Below the pieces are notes generated by a model. It saw nothing but the letters and a program-made list of their open reading frames with translations. It made no database searches and had not been told where the DNA came from. From assembly GCA_030064795.1 (NCBI GenBank), contig JASJEI010000367.1, positions 1-6,874 on the forward strand: DNA of 6,874 nt, in the 5' to 3' direction. Shown here piece after piece: positions 6,527 to 6,874 of the stretch (position 1 is its first letter; each line of letters opens with the position of its first letter). This DNA is from Pleurocapsa sp. MO_226.B13 (lineage in GTDB: Bacteria > Cyanobacteriota > Cyanobacteriia > Cyanobacteriales > Xenococcaceae). A program made the translations under genes and the position numbers.

Positions 6527-6827
6527 ATCCAACGATTGTTTCCTGTTGATTAGTAATCAGAGTGCAATCAGAGGTGGCATGACCTACACAAATTAGCCCA
6601 TAACCAGCAGCGATCTGATCGTCATCCAAGAATGACTGCTCTGATTGTTCAATGCTGCCTTCTGTAACCTTAACCGCACAGACAGAGCAAGCTCCAGCTC
6701 GACAAGAGGAGGGCAGATCTAGTCCTTGTTCCTCTGCAACATCGAGAATATACTCGTTGTCAGGCACTTCAATAGTGTCCTTTAGCCCTTCTTTCTCGTT
6801 GATTAACGTAATTTGATATGTTGTCAT
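6525..6827 (-). CDS. plant-type [2Fe-2S] ferredoxin, non-standard PetF-like paralogue
   Basis: A complete 100-residue soluble one-electron carrier, the usual length for a cyanobacterial plant-type ferredoxin. The cluster ligands are Cys42, Cys47, Cys50 (CRAGACSVC, spacing CX4CX2C) and Cys80; Cys88 is the extra cysteine also usual in PetF. The N-terminal half and the stretch around [13 protein letters not shown] (65-77) are close to PetF, and Phe66 matches the aromatic residue needed for FNR contact. Several usually conserved sites differ: Val49 replaces Thr beside the cluster, YGLICVGHA (76-84) replaces the usual YVLTCVAYP, and Gln95 sits where Anabaena ferredoxin has the FNR-critical Glu94. 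I therefore infer a specialised ferredoxin rather than the main photosynthetic one. The ATG is supported by full family length and by a purine-rich AGAGAGAA (minus strand, 6835-6842) seven bases upstream. It is the first gene of the minus-strand series; its promoter is mostly outside the window. Confidence 0.95.
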   Translation of the reverse strand: MTTYQITLINEKEGLKDTIEVPDNEYILDVAEEQGLDLPSSCRAGACSVCAVKVTEGSIEQSEQSFLDDDQIAAGYGLICVGHATSDCTLITNQQETIVG

Positions 6828-6874
6828 GTTGTAGTTCTCTCTTAAACATAAACTTTGTCAGAAGCATATAGAAA

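Noticed and set aside
5044..6860. Shared 14-mer AAACATAAACTTTG at 5044-5057 and 6844-6857
   Set aside because: One copy spans the RND start codon and the other lies upstream of the ferredoxin. In AT-rich DNA of this length a 14-base match is not rare, and no structure supports a shared role.

Overview
The window looks like a piece of a cyanobacterial chromosome. The highly iterated palindrome GCGATCGC (HIP1) occurs five times (616-623, 2519-2526, 5821-5828, 5827-5834, 6011-6018), against about 0.1 expected by chance in 6.9 kb. The first gene also encodes a plant-type [2Fe-2S] ferredoxin closely resembling cyanobacterial PetF. Genus and species cannot be set from the sequence.

All four genes lie on the minus strand, so transcription runs from high to low coordinates: (1) a 100-aa plant-type ferredoxin (6525-6827); (2) a periplasmic adaptor lipoprotein (membrane fusion protein) of an RND efflux pump (5098-6336); (3) the matching inner-membrane RND transporter of the HAE1/AcrB type (1864-5049); (4) a CPA2-family cation:proton antiporter (345-1745). 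Genes 2 and 3 are 48 nt apart and form a clear efflux operon. No TolC-type outer-membrane channel gene or dedicated repressor gene lies in the window, so the channel is probably encoded elsewhere. The antiporter follows the transporter after 117 nt with no clear terminator and may be co-transcribed. Both transporters use the proton gradient, but a functional link is inference.

The 188-nt gap between ferredoxin and adaptor holds candidate control elements: a 15-nt direct repeat (13/15 identical) 29 bp apart, a plausible promoter (TTGAGA-16-TATACG), and a 7-bp inverted repeat around that promoter.

Positions 1-344, downstream of the antiporter, hold no gene I can support but are rich in structure: a 9-bp hairpin, a perfect 11-bp inverted repeat, a repeated CCCTAAAGGG palindrome and a repeated GTCGTGACA. 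This could be the remnant of a structured mobile element, with the 5' part of a group II intron on the plus strand as the leading but unproven guess. The coding part is ordinary; the most useful second looks are this structured region, the non-standard ferredoxin and the upstream repeats of the efflux operon. I see no convincing evidence of an entirely new system.
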